This document shows, piece after piece, positions 1-9,040 of a DNA stretch of 25,798 bases. Every line of letters begins with the position of its first letter. Within the stretch, counting starts at the first letter, position 1. The notes under the pieces were generated by a model. That model saw nothing but the letters and a program-made list of their open reading frames with translations. It was not told the DNA's origin and made no database searches. The position numbers and the translations under genes are program-made. The stretch is from the NCBI GenBank assembly GCA_965653565.1, contig CBFHAI010000067.1, forward strand, positions 1-25,798. Reading direction: 5' to 3'. This DNA comes from JALCLA01 sp965653565 (GTDB lineage: Bacteria > Pseudomonadota > Gammaproteobacteria > Xanthomonadales > Xanthomonadaceae).

Positions 1-313
1 CGGCACAGGGGCCCCGATTGAAGAGCCAGAGCGCGCGCTTCCTGCGCGCAAGAGCGGGGAGACAGTGGGTTGGGGATGCTTTTCGCAAAGGAAGTTTCTT
101 CGTCTTTGAAAACCGCTCGGAAAACACGAGGGTTTCTCGTGCGCGGCCATCTCCCAGACAGCCTGCTGTTCTCCCGACTCCCAATTCCCGATTCCCGCGG
201 CGGCCCAGCACGCCGCCCCGCGCCCGCCGAACTCTACGGCCGCCGTTCACCCAAGGCGTGACGCCCAGCCCATCCGCAAGCCAAACTAGGCGCGTGGTTT
301 CCTGGAATTCCCG
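1..313. other. Upstream intergenic region with ATTCCC-type repeat
   Basis: No gene is recognisable here. Frame 1 closes with TGA at 19-21 and frame 2 with TGA at 107-109. Either could be the extreme 3' end of an upstream gene, plausibly the ABC ATPase or permease that normally precedes an MCE gene, but too little is present to decide. Positions 169-201 hold a C-rich run with repeated ATTCCCG units that recurs at 10424-10455, so it is a dispersed intergenic repeat. The stretch separates the MCE gene from whatever lies upstream by more than 200 bases, wider than usual inside such an operon. Confidence 0.4.
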
Positions 314-1231
314 ATGAAACGCGATCGCATCAATTACGTGCTCGTGGGTGCCGCCGTGCTGGTGGCGTTCGGGCTGTTGCTGGCGACCTTGATGGCGATC
401 ACCGGGCGCGGTGGGGATTCGACCGAGTACGTGGTGTATTACGACAACGTCACGGGCTTGAGTTTCGGCGCGCCGGTGTTCTACGAGGGCTACCGGATCG
501 GGCAGGTGGACGACATCGTGCCGGAGCGCGATGCGGGCACGCGCTATCGCGTCACGGTGGCGGTGCGCAGCGATTGGCCGATTCCGGACGACAGCGTCGC
601 GCAGTTGCAGTCGAGCGGGTTACTGGCCGATATGTCGGTCGGCATCCGCGAAGGCGAGAGCCGGACCATGCTGGCGCCCGGCGCGGAAATTCGCGGGTTG
701 GCCGGCGGCGATCTGTTCGGCGCGATGAACGATCTGGCCGGCGAACTGACCATCCTCACGCGCGACCGCATCCGCCCGCTGATCGACACCCTCGCCACGC
801 GCATCGATTCGATCACCGGCACCATCGATGCGAATCTGCCCGCGCTGGTCGATCAGACCCGGGCGCTGGTCGAGAAGCTCAACGCAGCCGCGGCCGGCGT
901 CAACGAAATGGTCGGCAAGCCGAACCAGCAGGCGGTGGCCGACACGCTGCGCGACGTCAAACAGGTGGCCGAAGATCTGAAGCAGACGCAGGCGCGCGCC
1001 GATGCGCTGCTGGCGTCGCTCAACGATACGGTCGAAGAGAATCGCCCGGAAATCCGCCAGACCGTGCTCGATCTGGAGAAGACCGTCGCGGCGATCGCGC
1101 AGCGCATCGAGGCGATCACCCATCATCTGGAATCGTCGAGCCGCAATATCGACGAATTCAGCCGTGAAATCCGCCGCAATCCGAATCGCTTGCTGTTCAC
1201 GCCGAAGGCCGACCAGGTGGAAGAAGAATGA
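314..1231 (+). CDS. mlaD: MlaD-type MCE family protein
   Basis: This is a periplasmic substrate-binding subunit of an Mla-type ABC system that moves phospholipids between the inner and outer membranes. The 305-residue product has one N-terminal membrane anchor (about residues 8-28) and an MCE domain (about 38-115, with the typical YYDNVTGLSFGAPVFYEG start). A long helical tail (about 130-290) looks like a coiled coil. E. coli MlaD has 183 residues, so the extended helix is closer to longer MCE proteins that bridge more of the periplasm. The ATG at 314 has only a weak Shine-Dalgarno (TGGA). The stop overlaps the start of the lipoprotein gene (ATGA at 1228-1231), so the two are probably translationally coupled. 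The family assignment is firm; the mla symbol rather than another MCE name is inferred. Confidence 0.88.
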   Translation: MKRDRINYVLVGAAVLVAFGLLLATLMAITGRGGDSTEYVVYYDNVTGLSFGAPVFYEGYRIGQVDDIVPERDAGTRYRVTVAVRSDWPIPDDSVAQLQSSGLLADMSVGIREGESRTMLAPGAEIRGLAGGDLFGAMNDLAGELTILTRDRIRPLIDTLATRIDSITGTIDANLPALVDQTRALVEKLNAAAAGVNEMVGKPNQQAVADTLRDVKQVAEDLKQTQARADALLASLNDTVEENRPEIRQTVLDLEKTVAAIAQRIEAITHHLESSSRNIDEFSREIRRNPNRLLFTPKADQVEEE

Positions 1232-1839
1232 GCATGCTGCGCTCGATCGCCGTGGTGGCAATGCTGTTGCTGTCGGCTTGCGCCGGCGCGCCGGGCATTC
1301 CCGAGACCACATATTTCCGGCTGCCGCCGCGCGCACCGATGGCGCCGCTCGCCACGCCGGTGCTGACGCATCCGATCGTGGTCGAAACGCTGTTGGCCGA
1401 CGGCCTGCATTCGGACCAGGCCATCATCTACAGCCTCGATCCGCAGGGCGCGCGATTGCGTGCCTATCACTATCAACTGTGGGTCGATCCGCCAGTGCGC
1501 ATGTTGCAGCGGCGTTTGATCGGCGCGCTGCGCGATGCGAACGTCGCGACCATCGTTGCCGATCGGTTGCCGGCGCAGACGCAGGCGGTGCGCATCGAGG
1601 GCCGCATCGAGCGCTTCGAGCGCGTCAAGACCGAGACCGGCTGGAATGTCGCGGTGGCGCTGTCGCTGCGCGCCGATCTGCGCGACAGCAAGCCGCCACT
1701 GGTGCTGCACGAATATTCGCGCGAGATTCCGACCGCCGGCGATTCGGTGCGCGATTCGGTGAACGCGATCGGCCAGGCGCTCGACGAAATCTACGCCGAG
1801 TTCGTGCGCGATCTGGCTGCCGGCGGTCGCAATGGCTGA
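1228..1839 (+). CDS. ABC-type transport auxiliary lipoprotein (PqiC/LetC-like)
   Basis: This 203-residue outer-membrane lipoprotein is expected to partner the MCE protein encoded just upstream. The N-terminus is a short hydrophobic signal ending in the lipobox LLSAC, with Cys18 as the lipidated residue. The phrase ETTYFRLPP just after the lipobox and the domain that follows fit the ABC_trans_aux family, as in PqiC. It overlaps the MCE gene by four bases and the next gene by eight, which fits one polycistronic message. In related systems the lipoprotein docks the transport path to the outer membrane; that role here is by family analogy. Confidence 0.85.
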   Translation: MSMLRSIAVVAMLLLSACAGAPGIPETTYFRLPPRAPMAPLATPVLTHPIVVETLLADGLHSDQAIIYSLDPQGARLRAYHYQLWVDPPVRMLQRRLIGALRDANVATIVADRLPAQTQAVRIEGRIERFERVKTETGWNVAVALSLRADLRDSKPPLVLHEYSREIPTAGDSVRDSVNAIGQALDEIYAEFVRDLAAGGRNG

Positions 1840-2278
1840 CAGCGCCGTCGCACGCATGGGTTACGCGCAGCGCGAGCGGCTCGCCGCGCTCGGCTACGAG
1901 TTGCTGGTGCTGCGCACGGCCACCGATGCAAAGGCGGCGGCGCGCGAAGTATCCGCCGCGCCATCGCGCATCGCGCAGCCGCGCACGACGGACAACGCGC
2001 GCGCCCGTCTGGTGCTGATCGCATCCGAACCGAATGCCTTGCGCGGCCCGCGCGCCGCGCTGTTGCGCAGTGTGCTGGCGGCGCTCGGCGTGCGCGAATC
2101 GGAAGTGCGCGGCGAAGCCTGCGACGGCGTGCCGACGCTGGCGTTCGGCGTGGACGTGGACGGCGCCGTGCGCGGCCCGACGCTCGCCGAATTGCACGGC
2201 GCGCGCGCCAAGCGCGAGCTGTGGCCCGCCTTGCGACGCCTGCGCCGACAGTTGTGGCAGGAGACGCGCCGATCGTGA
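1832..2278 (+). CDS. holD: DNA polymerase III psi subunit, HolD-like (divergent)
   Basis: The 148-residue product would normally be left hypothetical. I call it HolD because three stretches line up in order with E. coli psi as I recall it. An N-terminal helix carries GYAQRERLAALGYELLVLR. A core strand-helix RLVLIASEPNAL is followed by LLRSVLAALGVRESEV. The C-terminus has the pattern P-L-A-EL...ARAKRELWPALRRL, which matches the psi ending. The gene also sits directly before rimI, as in E. coli. Psi links the chi subunit and SSB to the clamp loader. A low-complexity Ala/Arg stretch (about 30-55) separates the chi-binding N-terminus from the core. The start at 1832 overlaps the lipoprotein stop by eight bases; ATG 1856 (MGYAQ) is an alternative start. 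Divergence is high, so a profile search is needed for certainty. Confidence 0.7.
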   Translation: MADSAVARMGYAQRERLAALGYELLVLRTATDAKAAAREVSAAPSRIAQPRTTDNARARLVLIASEPNALRGPRAALLRSVLAALGVRESEVRGEACDGVPTLAFGVDVDGAVRGPTLAELHGARAKRELWPALRRLRRQLWQETRRS

Positions 2279-2763
2279 GTGCGTTGGCGAGCGAGCACAC
2301 GCCCGAGCTTCGCGCGATGCGCGAAGTCGATCTCGAACGCGTGATGGACATCGAACTGCGCGCCTATCCGTTCCCGTGGACGCTCGGCATCTTCCGCGAC
2401 TGCCTGCGCGCCGGTTACGGCTGCTGGGTGCTCGAGCTGCACGACAAGATCATCGGCTACGGAATTCTCAGCGTGGCGGCGGGCGAAGCGCACGTACTCA
2501 ACGTTTGCGTCGCGCCGCATGCGCAGGGCCGCGGACACGGTCGCCGGCTGATGAAGAGGCTGCTGGATCTGGCGCGCTGGCACCGCGCCGAGCGCGTTTA
2601 TCTCGAAGTGCGGCCGAGCAATCCGAAGGCGATCGCGCTGTACCACGATCTGGGTTTCAACGAGATCGGCCGGCGTCCGCAATACTATCCCGCCGCCAAC
2701 GGCCGCGAGGATGCGATCGTGATGGCGTACGAGCTTTTGCCGGACGCGATGGCCGGCATGTAA
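2275..2763 (+). CDS. rimI: Ribosomal protein bS18-alanine N-acetyltransferase
   Basis: RimI acetylates the N-terminal alanine of ribosomal protein S18 using acetyl-CoA. The 162-residue GNAT-fold protein shows the acetyl-CoA loop AQGRGHGRRLM, the NPKAIALYHDLGF motif and the RimI-specific ending RRPQYYPAANGREDAIVM, which includes the Tyr expected to act as general acid. I start it at GTG 2275. That GTG overlaps the holD stop as GTGA, has AGGAG at 2259-2263, and leaves the usual family length. An in-frame GTG at 2221 would add 18 residues without family support. It ends the four-gene string, and a hairpin follows at once. Confidence 0.93.
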   Translation: MSALASEHTPELRAMREVDLERVMDIELRAYPFPWTLGIFRDCLRAGYGCWVLELHDKIIGYGILSVAAGEAHVLNVCVAPHAQGRGHGRRLMKRLLDLARWHRAERVYLEVRPSNPKAIALYHDLGFNEIGRRPQYYPAANGREDAIVMAYELLPDAMAGM

Positions 2764-2764
2764 C

Positions 2765-2782
2765 CGCTCGCGTTTGCGAGCG
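2765..2782 (+). terminator. Hairpin after rimI
   Basis: A perfect 7-bp stem (CGCTCGC / GCGAGCG) with a GTTT loop lies two bases past the rimI stop. The following bases are ATTGTG rather than a clean T run, so termination may be weak or bidirectional. It lies between rimI and the convergent S9 peptidase gene. Confidence 0.5.
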
Positions 2783-2826
2783 ATTGTGCTGCACCGACAG
2801 CGCAAAGCGCGGCGCGCGCGGAGCCG

Positions 2827-5331
2827 CTATTTCGTCGCGGAAACCGCGGCCGGCGCTGCCGGCGACGTCGCCGCCGCATTTGCCGCCAGCGGATCGCCCA
2901 GATGCTGGCGCAGGAATCCGGCGATGCCGCCCCACACTTCGCGCCGGATCTTCTCGTCGTCGATGCCGTGGCCTTCGCCTTCCATCGAAACGACGACGGG
3001 TTTGACGCCGGCCAGGTTTAGCATGCGCTGCAAGCGGCGCGTGTGTTCGTAGTCGACGCGATAGTCTTCGGTGCCGTGCACCAGCATCACCGGCGCGCGC
3101 AGTTCGGTGTAGCGGTACAGCGGCGAGTTGCGGCGCATGTCGTCGCCGTCCTTGCGCGGGTCGCCGATGATGCGTTCGAGCGTCTTGCGCCCGGCTTCCG
3201 AACGTCCGGCATCGCTGGCGGTGAAGAACAGCGCACGATCGCTGATGCCCGACATCGATATCACGCAGCGGAAGCGCTCCGGCCAGCGGATCGCCGACAT
3301 CAGCGCCGAGTAGCCGCCGTAACTCGATCCGACCGCGCACATGCGCGTCGCATCGACCGGTTGCTCGGCCAGCACGACTGCCAGCACCGCGTCGATATCG
3401 TCTTCGATGCGGGTGCCGTAACTGCGTTCGCCGGCGTCGCGGAACGCATTGCCGTAGCCGTCGGAACCGCGGAAATTCACCTGCAGCACGGCGTAGCCGA
3501 GCGAGGCGAGGAATTGCACATCGGGCGAGTAGCGGCGCGAATCGCGGATGCCGATCGGGCCGCCGTGCGGATAGACCACCAGCGGAACCTTTCCTTTCGC
3601 TTCGCGCGGCAGCGTGAGGAAGGCTTCGAGGGCGAGGCCGTCCTTGCTGGTGGCTTTCACCACGTGCGAGGCCGCCAGGCGCGAATCGTCGAGCCAGCGG
3701 CTGAGATCCTCGACCAGCGAGGCGCGATTCGCCGCCACGTCGTAGTGAAACAGCTCGCCCATCTGGTTGCTTGCGCTCACCAGCAGCAGGTAGTTCATGC
3801 GCGCCGCGTCGCGGTCGATCAGGCTCACTGTCTTGCCCGGAAAACTGGCGGCCGCCTTGGCATAGACGGCGCTGCTGGCGGCATCGAAATAGTGGCTGAC
3901 CAGCTGGCCGCCTTCGTAGTAGCGCGCGCCGACCAGATCGTGGTTGAAGTCGAACAGCGCGCGCTGCACGTCGACGCCCGATCGCGAGAACAGCGTCTTG
4001 CCGATGGCGCCGGTGACCGGATCGATCTCGACCAGTTCGCGCTGCTCGCGATCCTTGTCGGTGTAGCCGTAGAGGGTCTGGCCATCGGCCGACATGCCGA
4101 TCGGCTGCGCACCGTCTTCGCTGCCGAGCCCGGGCACCGGATCGAACTTGCCGTCGATGCCGTGCAGCACCACGACTTTTTCGTCGCGCACAACGACCGC
4201 CGCACGCAGGCGGCCCTTGCCGTCGGCGAACCAGCCCAGATCATTGTCGACGCCACGATCTAGCGCGTGGCGTGTTCGGAACGAACTCTTGTCGAGCGCT
4301 TTCTGCGATGAAATATCGAGCCTGTGCACGCGCAGCGCACGCTCGCCATTGTGTTCCGGCCAGGTGGCGTACAGCAGTGCATCGGGTTGCCCTGGAATCG
4401 TCGCCACCACTTCGCCCTGACGCGGAAATTTCAGGATCTCGAATTTCCACTTCGACGGCGGGCCGCCTTCGATGCGCACCACCATCGCGCCCGTCGCCCA
4501 AGTGCCCGACAGGCTCAGCACCAGCGCGCGGTTGCCGGACCACTCGATGCCGTCGACCGTGCCGCCCCACGCCAACGCTTTGTGCGCGGTGCCGGCTTTC
4601 AGATCGATGACTTCGATATCCCACGTCGGCCGCGCCGCGAGATCGTCGCGCACTGCGATCGCCAGCAAGTCGCCCGCATCGTTGATATCGGCATGCTGCA
4701 CGCCGGGCGCTTGCCACAGCGTATCGACCGACATCGGCAACACGCCGGCAGCGGGCAGCGGCGAGGTGAGCGCTTCCACTTTGCCGCTGCCAACGCGCGC
4801 CTTGCGATAGAACTCCGGAAAGTCGTCCGGATAGTGACCGGCGTAGGCGAAGCGATGCTTCGCATACAGCGCCGGATGCGTTTCCTCGAGCCAGTCGATC
4901 GCCAGCAGCGCGCGGTTGGGTGCATGGATGGTCGCGCGATAGCCGCCCAACGGCTGGAACAGCAGATGGCCCGGATAATTCAGCACGCCGGCGGCCACGT
5001 CGAAGCCGTATTCCGGATCGCTGCCCAGGTCGTAACGCAGACCCCAGATGCGCAGTTGATCGAATCGGTAACGGCCGGTGGGCGCGATGAACAAACGCAT
5101 CGACACGCCCTTCGGCAGCCTCCGTAGCGTGCCGCCGTCGAACAGCGCGCCGTCGCGCTTGATGCGCAGATAGTCCAACCCGGCCGACGCGTCGACACCG
5201 ATCGCGAGCAAGCCTTCGTCGGCTTCCAGCACAACGGCCTCGCCGGGCTTCACTTCGCGCATGCCCGCGTGCGCGGCGCCGCACAGCAGCGCGGCGAGCA
5301 CGATCAAGCCCGCCATCCTTCGATGCAACAT
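2827..5331 (-). CDS. Secreted S9 family peptidase (prolyl oligopeptidase type)
   Basis: This is an exported serine peptidase of 834 residues, likely a dipeptidyl or acylaminoacyl peptidase acting on short peptides in the periplasm. The signal peptide reads MLHRRMAGLIVLAALLCGAAHAG. A beta-propeller-like region spans roughly residues 200-520, and the alpha/beta-hydrolase domain occupies the last 270 residues. The triad is visible: Ser670 in GSSYGGYS, Asp756 in VHGTEDYRVD and His788 in GEGHGIDD. I chose ATG 5331, which is preceded by GGGGAA and begins the signal peptide. An upstream in-frame ATG at 5373 would add 14 polar residues before it. The C-terminal tail is Ala/Pro-rich and of no known function. 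The gene converges on rimI and stands alone. Confidence 0.9.
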   Translation of the reverse strand: MLHRRMAGLIVLAALLCGAAHAGMREVKPGEAVVLEADEGLLAIGVDASAGLDYLRIKRDGALFDGGTLRRLPKGVSMRLFIAPTGRYRFDQLRIWGLRYDLGSDPEYGFDVAAGVLNYPGHLLFQPLGGYRATIHAPNRALLAIDWLEETHPALYAKHRFAYAGHYPDDFPEFYRKARVGSGKVEALTSPLPAAGVLPMSVDTLWQAPGVQHADINDAGDLLAIAVRDDLAARPTWDIEVIDLKAGTAHKALAWGGTVDGIEWSGNRALVLSLSGTWATGAMVVRIEGGPPSKWKFEILKFPRQGEVVATIPGQPDALLYATWPEHNGERALRVHRLDISSQKALDKSSFRTRHALDRGVDNDLGWFADGKGRLRAAVVVRDEKVVVLHGIDGKFDPVPGLGSEDGAQPIGMSADGQTLYGYTDKDREQRELVEIDPVTGAIGKTLFSRSGVDVQRALFDFNHDLVGARYYEGGQLVSHYFDAASSAVYAKAAASFPGKTVSLIDRDAARMNYLLLVSASNQMGELFHYDVAANRASLVEDLSRWLDDSRLAASHVVKATSKDGLALEAFLTLPREAKGKVPLVVYPHGGPIGIRDSRRYSPDVQFLASLGYAVLQVNFRGSDGYGNAFRDAGERSYGTRIEDDIDAVLAVVLAEQPVDATRMCAVGSSYGGYSALMSAIRWPERFRCVISMSGISDRALFFTASDAGRSEAGRKTLERIIGDPRKDGDDMRRNSPLYRYTELRAPVMLVHGTEDYRVDYEHTRRLQRMLNLAGVKPVVVSMEGEGHGIDDEKIRREVWGGIAGFLRQHLGDPLAANAAATSPAAPAAVSATK

Positions 5332-5608
5332 GTCGTCGTTCCCCGATTTCCCCGCGGCGGATGATACGCGCACGAATGCGCCGCCGCTGCGAACCTAGCG
5401 CCCGCCTGCCTTTCGCGCTTCGCGACCTTTAACGGCGTCAGGCCGCAGACCGACCCCCGATCGGAAAGAGCTCAGGCCCCGTGCCGCATCCGCGCGTGGA
5501 GCACTGCAAGTCTATTTGCCTGTGCGATTTGCCGTACTCGATCGTTTGTTACCTAAGGCGGGAAGAACAACAACAACGTCCGGAACCCGGACCCTAGGGG
5601 AATAACCG

Positions 5609-8512
5609 ATGAAGCAAGCCTTTCTTCTGGGGGCGGCGTTGATCGCTGCCTCATCGTCGTCGCACGCCGCGACCTGGACCATCGGGAACGCGACCGCGGT
5701 CCCCGGCCAAACCGTCAACATTTCGATTGCGTTCGCGGGCGACGGCACCACGGAAGCCGCTGAAATCGACCTCACGTTCGACGAAGTGCGCGTGTCGTTG
5801 CCGGTGGCATCGGGCTCCATCCCGAATGCCAACATCAACGGCCAATGCGTACGCACCACATCGAAAACCGTATCGGGCCTGATCTATTCGACAAGCGGCG
5901 CATTGCCGCTCAACACGCAAACGGTATGCGTGCTGCCCTTCACAGTGAAAACCACCGCGCGGACCGGACGCGTGCCGCTCGCTGCCAGCTCGAAGGAATG
6001 CGGGTCGGCCGGTGGGTTGCAGCCTTGCACCATTACGGCCGGGTGGATTGACGTGCTGGGTAACCCGCCGGCGGCGTTCAATGCGCCAGAGCAGTTCGAA
6101 ATCGACAGCCTGGTGGTGCTGCTGAAATCGCAAGGTCCGTCGGTGCAACAACTCGTTGCGCACGACTATCGGGATGACGCGGCGGGCGCACCACTGGAAG
6201 GTCTTCGCCAGGGAGTGCTGCGCGTGCGCGGGCCGAACGGTTATCCGGCCTCCGGTGATTTCCTGGCGCGCCTGCAACGCCAGCCCGAATCCATCGAGGC
6301 CCAGGCCGAGCGTTACGTCACCATTGACTTCGAATCGCGCGAAGCCTGGGAAAAGGCGCGGGAATTATTGATTCTTGACCCGGCGGTGGCGAGTGTCGAG
6401 CCGGTTGTAGTCACTCCGGTCAACGAGGCCCAGCCGTTTGAAAATCACGCTCCGGCTGTGCAGGCCAAAGGCGTGGCCGCTGGCTCGCAGGATTTTCTCG
6501 CTGTGCTGGGTTTCGACGGCGCTTGGTTGCGCGCCGGCGGTTGGGGTCTCGTCGGTGCCATCGACAACGGGCTCGAGCCCAATCATGCCGAGCTTCGCTC
6601 CTTCACCGGTGTGGATTCGGTTGGTGGCTCCAAGGTGGTCGGCGGCAACTATCTGCCGTTCTTTTCCCGCAACGTCGGCGGACGCGGGCAGCCGGTGACC
6701 GACATCGATGAAATCCAACCTTCCGTGCAGCAGTCCATCAATGAAGAGCCATGCGATGTGGCGGATGGCGTAAATGATGGCTTGCTCAACTACGCTCCCG
6801 CCGGCCACGGCACGCACGTGGCCGGATTGATTGCGGCGAACCCGGTTGATGGAGGTTTGCGTGGCGGTTGTTCACGGTGTGGTTTGGTAATGGTCAAGCG
6901 CACCGCGCTGTTCTGCAATTTCCAGACTGGTTTCGTCCAGCCCGGCTCCTTCCCGGACATCGACGGTGAGGCCATCGAGCACCTCTACAAGATGGGCGCT
7001 CAAGTCATCAACATGTCTTACAGCAACGACGAGAACAACTGCCAAGCAGCCTCGAACTATCGCGTGTGCAAGGCTATCAGCACCGCGTATCGCAATGACA
7101 TTCTGATGGTCGCTGCTGCGGGCAACAATCGCCAGCCGTTGATATTTCCTGCACGCGACCCGCGCGTGGTGTCGGTGGGCGGACTCGATACGTCGAATAA
7201 TTTCTGGGACGAATCCCCTGGCAGTAACGTCAGCTGCCCCTACGCCGACGGTCGCGAGTGCGGCTCGAACTTCGCTCCGTCGGCCACCTTCGGTCCGTCT
7301 CGACAGGAAGTCGTCGCGCCGGCCACCAGCGTGCGTTCGACGATTTATCCAGGACGTGACTGGAACCCCACGGTAGGATGCGGAGACGCTTACGGCGACG
7401 GCCCTGCCAACGACGCGCAAGGCGCCTGCACGGGCACTTCGATGTCGTCACCGGAAGTCGCCGCCCTGTTCGGGCTTCTGCGCTCTATCAACCCTTTGAT
7501 GCGAGCGGGCGACCCCGTCAATCAGGCCACGCCGGCCACACCCGACGGCATTCGCGAGGTGGTGGCGTCGACGGCGTCCGCTGCGGCCACAGGCCAGCCC
7601 GAAACCATACAACTGGGCTTCGGCACGCCCAACGCAGCAGCGGCGGCGTCAAAGATGCTCGGTACCGTGCGTGGCATGCCGGTTCGCAACCGCGTCACAC
7701 CGTTGTTCGGCCTGTACAGCCCGGGCGGTGGCGACTACGCCACGGTGGCCACGCCGCAGATGGCGATGGCGCTGCAGCTGTATGCGACCAACAAGTACCG
7801 CAGCGTGCATCAGGCCGGCGATACCTTCGTGCAAGGCGCAGCGGTGCCCGGCTATCCGGCGTTCCCCAACCCGGACCCGGATGCCGGCGTGCCGCGCGCA
7901 CGGGTTTTGATTCTCACCACCGAGTTCAAGCCGACGATTCTCAACGGCACGCAGCCCACGCCAGTCCCCTTGGTGCTGTTGGAACGCAAGCGCCAGGGGC
8001 CGATTGCCTGCGATCAATCCAGTCCGCTGTGCCATGGCGACATCGTCGTGGCGCTCGAAAGCCAGACGCAGGCCGCGGTGAATGCGGGCTACTCGTACGG
8101 CGGGTTGCAGGGCTACATCTACCCGACCTGTGCGCCTGCTCCGGCTTGCATTCCGGCGGGTACCCAGCCCTTGCATGCGAAGTGCAATCCGGCTCAGCAA
8201 GACTGCGCAACCTTCCTCGAATCCGATCTCGCGAGCTTTCAAGCGGCCGGCTACACCGCGAACTTCCTCGCCGGTCAATCGAGCATCCTGGGCTACGCGT
8301 ATCCGATCGCAGACGCCGATGCCGATGGTTTGGCCGATGGCTTCGAGCACGCGCTGGGTACTTCGCCCTCCGACAGCGACTCGGACGATGATGGCAACTC
8401 CGATGCCGTCGAATATCCGCTGACGGGCGTGCCGATGTCCGACCCGTGCGCAGGACCGAAGCTTGACTGCTTGCTTGGCGAGCACTTCATTTTTGCCAAC
8501 GGGTTCGAGTAA
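5609..8512 (+). CDS. Secreted S8 (subtilisin-like) protease with HFIFANGFE tail
   Basis: This 967-residue exported subtilase has a signal peptide cut near SSSSHA-ATW. Residues about 21-165 form an all-beta, cohesin-like region (PGQTVNISIAF, then LTFD). Residues about 175-280 resemble an inhibitor-type propeptide. The catalytic domain follows, with Asp319 (GAIDNG), His400 (GHGTHVAG), oxyanion Asn506 (AAAGNN) and Ser611 (GTSMSSPE), all intact. It is rich in cysteines, so disulfides are likely. Near the C-terminus two acidic loops (DADADGLADG and DSDSDDDGNSD) look like thrombospondin-type-3 calcium sites. The protein stops exactly after CLLGEHFIFANGFE. That tail lacks a membrane helix and recurs as orphan copies downstream. 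The RBS TAGGGGAA lies seven bases before ATG 5609. The next gene starts 24 bases after the stop, so co-transcription is likely. Confidence 0.92.
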   Translation: MKQAFLLGAALIAASSSSHAATWTIGNATAVPGQTVNISIAFAGDGTTEAAEIDLTFDEVRVSLPVASGSIPNANINGQCVRTTSKTVSGLIYSTSGALPLNTQTVCVLPFTVKTTARTGRVPLAASSKECGSAGGLQPCTITAGWIDVLGNPPAAFNAPEQFEIDSLVVLLKSQGPSVQQLVAHDYRDDAAGAPLEGLRQGVLRVRGPNGYPASGDFLARLQRQPESIEAQAERYVTIDFESREAWEKARELLILDPAVASVEPVVVTPVNEAQPFENHAPAVQAKGVAAGSQDFLAVLGFDGAWLRAGGWGLVGAIDNGLEPNHAELRSFTGVDSVGGSKVVGGNYLPFFSRNVGGRGQPVTDIDEIQPSVQQSINEEPCDVADGVNDGLLNYAPAGHGTHVAGLIAANPVDGGLRGGCSRCGLVMVKRTALFCNFQTGFVQPGSFPDIDGEAIEHLYKMGAQVINMSYSNDENNCQAASNYRVCKAISTAYRNDILMVAAAGNNRQPLIFPARDPRVVSVGGLDTSNNFWDESPGSNVSCPYADGRECGSNFAPSATFGPSRQEVVAPATSVRSTIYPGRDWNPTVGCGDAYGDGPANDAQGACTGTSMSSPEVAALFGLLRSINPLMRAGDPVNQATPATPDGIREVVASTASAAATGQPETIQLGFGTPNAAAAASKMLGTVRGMPVRNRVTPLFGLYSPGGGDYATVATPQMAMALQLYATNKYRSVHQAGDTFVQGAAVPGYPAFPNPDPDAGVPRARVLILTTEFKPTILNGTQPTPVPLVLLERKRQGPIACDQSSPLCHGDIVVALESQTQAAVNAGYSYGGLQGYIYPTCAPAPACIPAGTQPLHAKCNPAQQDCATFLESDLASFQAAGYTANFLAGQSSILGYAYPIADADADGLADGFEHALGTSPSDSDSDDDGNSDAVEYPLTGVPMSDPCAGPKLDCLLGEHFIFANGFE

Positions 8513-8536
8513 ACACATTGACACAGGAGTTTTTCG

Positions 8537-9040
8537 ATGAAATCGATGAAATCTATGATCACGTTCGCCACGCTGGCCTTGGCCAGCGTGGCATCGAGCG
8601 CAATCGCTGTCGATCTGGGATACAACCTGCGCACCGTACCTGCTACCCCGCAAGCAGGCGTCCCGTTCATGGCGGCCTTCGACAGCAACGCATGCGAGGT
8701 CTGGATGTTGCTTCCGGACGCTGAACCTCCTCTCGTGACGGTGCAGGGCAACCTCGTGCGGCTGGAAGTCGACCGCATCTACGTCGCGGACTGCTCCAAT
8801 CAAACGCTCACGAATACGCTGAGCGTGCCGGCGTTGCCGACTGGCACATATCAGTTGGAACTCATCGGGCGCGCGTATCAATCCTCCGGCGGCAACCTCG
8901 CGCAAGCAATCACTTTCCAGGTCGGGCCCGCTGGTGCAGCGAACCGCGTCACCATCCCCGCCAACAACAAGGTCGCCTTGGCGATGCTGGTCGGGCTGAT
9001 GTTGAGCCTGGGTTACACGTTGTCTCGAAGGCGCGGCTGA
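8537..9040 (+). CDS. Small secreted Ig-like protein with IPTL-CTERM-like tail, copy 1
   Basis: This 167-residue exported protein is the first of three tandem paralogues. A signal peptide covers about residues 1-24. The mature part begins at about YNLRTVPATPQAG and looks like a single beta-sandwich domain with two conserved cysteines (in DSNACE and VADCS) that could pair. The C-terminus is tripartite. The motif VTIPANNK is followed by a hydrophobic helix (VALAMLVGLMLSLGYTL) and basic SRRRG, which resembles the IPTL-CTERM sorting signal. It would be held at the inner membrane until processed. AGGAG at 8525-8529 sits seven bases before the ATG, and the gene follows the S8 protease closely, probably on the same message. 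I do not recognise the mature domain as a named family. Confidence 0.82.
   Translation: MKSMKSMITFATLALASVASSAIAVDLGYNLRTVPATPQAGVPFMAAFDSNACEVWMLLPDAEPPLVTVQGNLVRLEVDRIYVADCSNQTLTNTLSVPALPTGTYQLELIGRAYQSSGGNLAQAITFQVGPAGAANRVTIPANNKVALAMLVGLMLSLGYTLSRRRG

Noticed and set aside
2221..2274. Longer rimI start at GTG 2221
   Set aside because: The extra 18 residues are the shifted frame of the HolD C-terminus and lack similarity. GTG 2275 has a better context.
3043..4263. 406-codon plus-strand frame inside the S9 peptidase gene
   Set aside because: The composition is Arg/Ala/His-rich and the opposite strand carries a complete catalytic triad and signal peptide.
5374..5608. Promoter for the S8 protease or S9 peptidase
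   Set aside because: Several partial -35-like TTG sequences exist, but none has a matched -10 at good spacing.
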